Origin: Streptomyces sp. KMM 9044
GTDB taxonomy: Bacteria > Actinomycetota > Actinomycetes > Streptomycetales > Streptomycetaceae
Length of the DNA: 64,000 nt
Reading direction: 5' to 3'
Assembly (NCBI RefSeq): GCF_024701375.2
Contig: NZ_CP113910.1
Coordinates: 1,674,001 to 1,738,000, forward strand
The notes beneath the pieces are model-generated. The model was not told the origin of the DNA and did not search any database. It worked only from the letters and a program-made list of their open reading frames with translations. Below, one piece after another: positions 60,423 through 64,000 of this stretch; positions within the stretch are counted from its first letter, which is position 1, and every line of letters starts with the position of its first letter. Both the position numbers and the translations under genes were made by a program.

Positions 60423-62418
60423 GGCTCTCGGCCTGCCCGGCCGCCGCGTCGATCGCGGCCAGGGACCTCCTCACCTGGTTCCGGTCCGTGGTGAACCAGA
60501 AGTCGGGCAGCGAGGCCTTCAGGTAGCTGCCGTAGCGCGCCGTCGCCAGTCGCTGGTCCAGGACGGCGACCACCCCGCGGTCCCCCGTGGCCCGGACGAG
60601 ACGACCGGCGCCCTGCGCCATGAGCAGCGCGGCGTGCGTGGCGGCGACCGCCATGAAGCCGTTCCCGCCCGCCTCCTCCACGGCCTTCTGGCGGGCGCTC
60701 GTCAACGGGTCGTCCGGGCGCGGGAACGGGATCTTGTCCATGACGACCAGTTGGCAGCTGGGGCCGGGGACGTCGACGCCCTGCCAGAGCGACAGCGTGC
60801 CGAACAGGCAGGTCTTCGAGTCGGCGGCGAAGTTCTTGATCAGCTCGCCGAGGGTCTCCTCGCCCTGGAGGAGGATCGGGAACTCCGGAATGCGGGAACG
60901 CAGTTCCTCGGCGGCGAGCTGGGCGGCCCGCATCGAGGAGAACAGGCCCAGGGTGCGACCGCCCGCGGCCCGGATCAGTTCGGTGAGCTCGTCGAGCATG
61001 TCCGCGCGGTCACCGTCGCGGGCCGGGCGCGCCAGGTGCTGGGCCACGTAGAGGATGCCCTGCCGGGGATAGTCGAACGGAGAGCCGACGTCGACGCCCT
61101 TCCACCGCGGAAGGTCGTCCCCCTCGGTGCCCTCGGGGCCCAGGCCCAGAGAGGCGCCCACGCCGTTGAAGTCGCCGCCGAGCTTCAGCGTCGCGGACGT
61201 CAGGACCACCGAGCGGTCGGAGAAGAGCTTCTCCCGCAGGAGGTCCGAGACCGACAGGGGAGCGACACGCAGCGAGGCGCCGCTGTGTCGATATGCGGCT
61301 CCGCCGCGGGGTTCGTGGCGCTCGTACCAGACGACATCCCATTCGGAGCCGTTGGTGATGCGCTCCGCCACGTCGTGCACGCTCTCCACCGAGGCGAGCG
61401 CCTGCTTACGGACCGCGTCCTCGTCCTGGACGGACTTGTCACGGGTGCCCCCGATCGCGGAGATGACGGTCCTGCAAGCGTCACGCAACGCCATCAGTGC
61501 GTACCCGAGGTCCTCCGGGATCTCCTCGAGACGGCCCGGAAGGGCCAGCTCCATCAGACGTTCGAAGCCTTCGGCCGCGGTCTGCAACTGGTCGGCCGCC
61601 TTCTCGTCGGCCAGTTTCGCGGCACGGCGCACCGCGCGGTTGACCTGACCGGGGGTGAGCTCCCCGGTGGCGACTCCGGTGGCCCGGGAGACCAGTTCGT
61701 GGGCCTCGTCGACGATCAGCACCTCGTGCTGCGGGAGCACCGGAGCGCCCTCGATCGCGTCGATCGCCAGGAGGGCGTGGTTGGTGACGACGACGTCGGC
61801 GAGCTTGGCGCGCTCGCGGGCCGTCTCGGCGAAGCACTCGGCGCCGTAGGCACACTTCGTGGCGCCCAGGCACTCCCGCGACGACACCGACACCTGGGAC
61901 CAGGCACGGTCGGAGACGCCCGGGGTGAGGTCGTCCCGGTCCCCGTTCTCCGTCTCGTCCGCCCAGTCGCGCAGGCGCAGCAGGTCCTGTCCCAGCTTGC
62001 TGGTGGGGGCGGCCGCCTCGAACTGGTCGAAGAGCCCTTCCTCCTCGTCCTGCGGTACGCCTTCGTGGAGCCGGTGCAGACACACGTAGTTGGACCGGCC
62101 CTTGAGCATGGCGAACTCCGGGCGGCGGCGCAGCAGCGGGTGCAGCGCCTCCACCGTGCGCGGAAGGTCGCGCTCGACGAGCTGGCGCTGCAGGGCCAGC
62201 GTGGCCGTCGCCACGACGACCCTTTCCCCCTGCGCGAGCGCGGGCACGAGATAGCCGAGCGACTTTCCGGTGCCGGTGCCGGCCTGGACCAGCAGGTGAG
62301 AGGCGTCGTCGATCGCCTCGGCGACGGCTTCGGCCATGGTTACCTGGCCGGGGCGCTCCGTGCCGCCGACGGCGGTGACGGCAGCGTGCAGGAGTTCAGG
62401 GAGTGAGGGCTTCGTCAT
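60412..62418 (-). CDS. dinG: ATP-dependent DNA helicase DinG
   Basis: 668-residue XPD-like superfamily 2 helicase. Walker A is AGTGTGKS (46-53) and the DEAH box is in LIVDEAHELVS. Four Cys (in NYVCLHRLH and CLGATKCAYGAECF) are positioned for the [4Fe-4S] cluster of the DinG/XPD family. C-terminal motifs FGTLSLWQGVD and GAGRLVRATGDRG are present. ATG 62418 has AGGGTGG upstream. The family resolves R-loops and forked structures; its SOS link fits the location next to lexA, but I see no LexA box directly upstream. Confidence 0.94.
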   Translation of the reverse strand: MTKPSLPELLHAAVTAVGGTERPGQVTMAEAVAEAIDDASHLLVQAGTGTGKSLGYLVPALAQGERVVVATATLALQRQLVERDLPRTVEALHPLLRRRPEFAMLKGRSNYVCLHRLHEGVPQDEEEGLFDQFEAAAPTSKLGQDLLRLRDWADETENGDRDDLTPGVSDRAWSQVSVSSRECLGATKCAYGAECFAETARERAKLADVVVTNHALLAIDAIEGAPVLPQHEVLIVDEAHELVSRATGVATGELTPGQVNRAVRRAAKLADEKAADQLQTAAEGFERLMELALPGRLEEIPEDLGYALMALRDACRTVISAIGGTRDKSVQDEDAVRKQALASVESVHDVAERITNGSEWDVVWYERHEPRGGAAYRHSGASLRVAPLSVSDLLREKLFSDRSVVLTSATLKLGGDFNGVGASLGLGPEGTEGDDLPRWKGVDVGSPFDYPRQGILYVAQHLARPARDGDRADMLDELTELIRAAGGRTLGLFSSMRAAQLAAEELRSRIPEFPILLQGEETLGELIKNFAADSKTCLFGTLSLWQGVDVPGPSCQLVVMDKIPFPRPDDPLTSARQKAVEEAGGNGFMAVAATHAALLMAQGAGRLVRATGDRGVVAVLDQRLATARYGSYLKASLPDFWFTTDRNQVRRSLAAIDAAAGQAESQAD

Positions 62419-62782
62419 AGCGCGACCACCCTACGGCCCGGCACCGACAATCGTGCGCCGACCGCGAGGACAGTGGGCCGTGGGCGCACAGGTGAGCGCG
62501 GCACAGGGTGCGGACGAACGCATTTCCGATCGGATGTGTGTCATCGGGCACCAGGCGCCGGCCGGGAGTCGGGAAGACGTCGCATCGGCCGTTCTCCGGC
62601 GAATGTCCAGGCCAGGAAGCTCGTAGCGAAACCGTTGCCGTTCCGGCGGTTGTCCACCACAGCGACCGCATAGTGTGTGGTGCCGTTCCCGGTGGTCGTG
62701 CGACGGGTCCGAACTCCGTTCGGGTCCGCGATGCGAGCACGGCCGAAGCACCAAGTTCGTCCACATCAGGGGGAGTCAGATC
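62419..62782. other. Divergent promoter region of dinG and a protease gene
   Basis: 364 bp without a gene. A weak candidate promoter TTGTCC-N15-TAGTGT lies near 62650-62677 on the plus strand. No LexA box is seen. Confidence 0.4.
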
Positions 62783-64000
62783 ATGCGATCCATACGGCCG
62801 TCGTCCGCCAGTCGCCGAGGTGGGAGGGCGCGCCGCAGAACCTCCCCCGTGCTGACCGCCCTCGCGCTCGCCTCGGTGCTCGCGCTCACCGCGACCGCCT
62901 GTGATTCGGGTGGCGAAGCGGCGGACGGCGAGGCCTCCGCGACCGCCGCGGCCGGGGACGGCAAGCTCCGGATCCCCGACGACATCGCGGACCGGCTCAG
63001 GGAGCACGGGATCGATATCGACAAGTGGAAGAACGGCGACTGGAAGAACTGGGACAAGGACGACTGGCTGCGGGAGGCCAACGACTACATCAACCCGGTC
63101 ATCGAGGACCTGTGGGACCCCGACCGTATGCGGGACGCCGAGCAGCCGGACCCGGAGGTCGACGAGAGCGACATCTCCGGTGACCAGGGCGTGACCGACC
63201 CGACGCCGGAGCCGGTGCAGGCGCAGGCCGTACCGCCGTCCTACCACGCCAACGCCCCCACGGCGGGCAAGGTGTTCTTCGACGCACCCGAGGGCACGAT
63301 GGTGTGCTCGGCGACCGTGGTGCAGGACCCCGCCAATCCGGGCAGGTCCAACATGGTGTGGACGGCCGGGCACTGCGTGCATGCCGGCAAGAAGGGCGGC
63401 TGGTACCGCAACATCGCCTTTGTGCCGTCGTACAACGACGCGGGCAGACCGACCGGCGAGCTCGAAGGCGCCGCCGAGGAGGAGGTCGCTCCGTACGGCG
63501 TCTGGTGGGGTGACTGGGCGCAGACCTCCGACCAGTGGATCGAGCAGGGCGGTGCGACCGGCGGTGACGGCGCCTCGTACGACTTCGCCGTCATTCATGT
63601 GACGCCGGAGAAGGGCGGCGACGGCAAGTCGTTGGAGGAGACGGTCGGTTCGGCACTGCCGGTGGACTTCCGGGCCCCCGCCGTTCCCGACGTGAAGAGC
63701 GTGACCGCGACCGGTTACCCGGCCGGCGCGCCGTACGACGGCCAGACGCTGTTCAGCTGCGAGGACCAGCCGGGCCGGCTCTCGCTCAGTGCCTCCGACC
63801 CGACGATGTACCGCATCGGATGCAGCATGACCGCCGGCTCGTCCGGCGGCGGCTGGGTCGCGGAGGGCTCCGACGGCCAACCGGCGCTGGTGTCCAACAC
63901 CTCCATCGGCCCGGTGACTTCGGGCTGGCTGGCCGGCCCGCGGCTGGGCGACGAGGCCAAGGGCGTGTACGACGCGGTCAGCGACAAGTTCGCCGGCCAG
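62783..64000 (+). CDS. Secreted/lipoprotein trypsin-fold serine peptidase (partial)
   Basis: At least 406 residues; the window ends before the stop. A twin-Arg/basic N-terminus, then a hydrophobic segment ending LTATAC with lipobox Cys40, suggests a lipoprotein. Residues about 60-150 are polar and Trp/Asp/Lys-rich. The S1-like catalytic residues are His197 (TAGHC), Asp267 (YDFAVI) and Ser354 (TAGSSGGG), and Cys pairs flank them. ATG 62783 has AGGGGGAG upstream. This family of extracellular V8/S1-like peptidases is common in Streptomyces; substrate unknown. Confidence 0.88.
   Translation, partial: MRSIRPSSASRRGGRARRRTSPVLTALALASVLALTATACDSGGEAADGEASATAAAGDGKLRIPDDIADRLREHGIDIDKWKNGDWKNWDKDDWLREANDYINPVIEDLWDPDRMRDAEQPDPEVDESDISGDQGVTDPTPEPVQAQAVPPSYHANAPTAGKVFFDAPEGTMVCSATVVQDPANPGRSNMVWTAGHCVHAGKKGGWYRNIAFVPSYNDAGRPTGELEGAAEEEVAPYGVWWGDWAQTSDQWIEQGGATGGDGASYDFAVIHVTPEKGGDGKSLEETVGSALPVDFRAPAVPDVKSVTATGYPAGAPYDGQTLFSCEDQPGRLSLSASDPTMYRIGCSMTAGSSGGGWVAEGSDGQPALVSNTSIGPVTSGWLAGPRLGDEAKGVYDAVSDKFAGQ

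Overview
The window is a high-GC chromosomal segment of a Streptomyces species. The genus call rests on several genes I recognise individually: the principal sigma factor hrdB, the sporulation regulator whiH, the FtsZ regulator sepH, class II ribonucleotide reductase nrdJ with nrdR, lexA, a second topoisomerase pair (parE/parC), ptsH with a DasR-type operator, and frequent GTG/TTG starts. From memory the order matches the central SCO58xx region of S. coelicolor read in reverse; that is recall, not a comparison made here.

Layout. 0.1-2.6 kb: MFS transporter overlapping a lactone-oxidase-like flavoprotein. 2.5-3.6 kb: low-complexity membrane protein that appears frameshifted. 4.0-10.3 kb: sepH, rhodanese, glyoxalase-fold protein, EF-hand protein, thymidine kinase, alkaline-phosphatase-superfamily protein and DUF5998 protein. 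10.4-16.8 kb: six-gene Mrp Na+/H+ antiporter operon whose genes all overlap by 4 nt. 17.2-22.8 kb: GNAT/acyl-CoA-synthetase fusion, HPr, GntR regulator, and an M23 peptidase behind a c-di-AMP (ydaO) riboswitch. 22.9-28.5 kb: M16 peptidase pair and parC. 28.5-34 kb: CobW GTPase followed by a visibly eroding block. 34.1-41.2 kb: parE, small zinc-ribbon protein, serine protease, hrdB, whiH. 41.3-54.3 kb: ABC transporter, Nudix/NrtR-like protein, DUF4192 protein, RecQ-like helicase, rnhB, collapsed TetR/MFS remnants, ADP-ribosylglycohydrolase, histidine phosphatase, YdbC-like protein. 54.4-64 kb: TerD-like protein, nrdR-nrdJ, lexA, dinG and a secreted protease running off the end.

Functionally this is mostly core chromosome: transcription (hrdB), development (whiH, sepH), chromosome topology and repair (parC/parE, recQ, dinG, lexA, rnhB), dNTP supply (nrdRJ, tdk), ion homeostasis (mrp) and carbon signalling (ptsH). 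Convergent genes are often separated by long perfect hairpins.

I found no phage, integrative element, CRISPR array, defence island or biosynthetic cluster. The most unusual content is local gene decay: a two-component system reduced to a sensor/regulator fusion beside a 5'-truncated acetate-type symporter, a TetR/MFS divergent pair reduced to tails, and two convergent genes that both seem to have lost their stops. Several small frameshifts lie in homopolymer runs and need read-level checking. Also notable are a heptamer tandem repeat between nrdR and lexA, a perfect hairpin just before the mrp start codon, an iron box abutting a probably leaderless gene, and a palindrome over the promoter of the NrtR-like gene.
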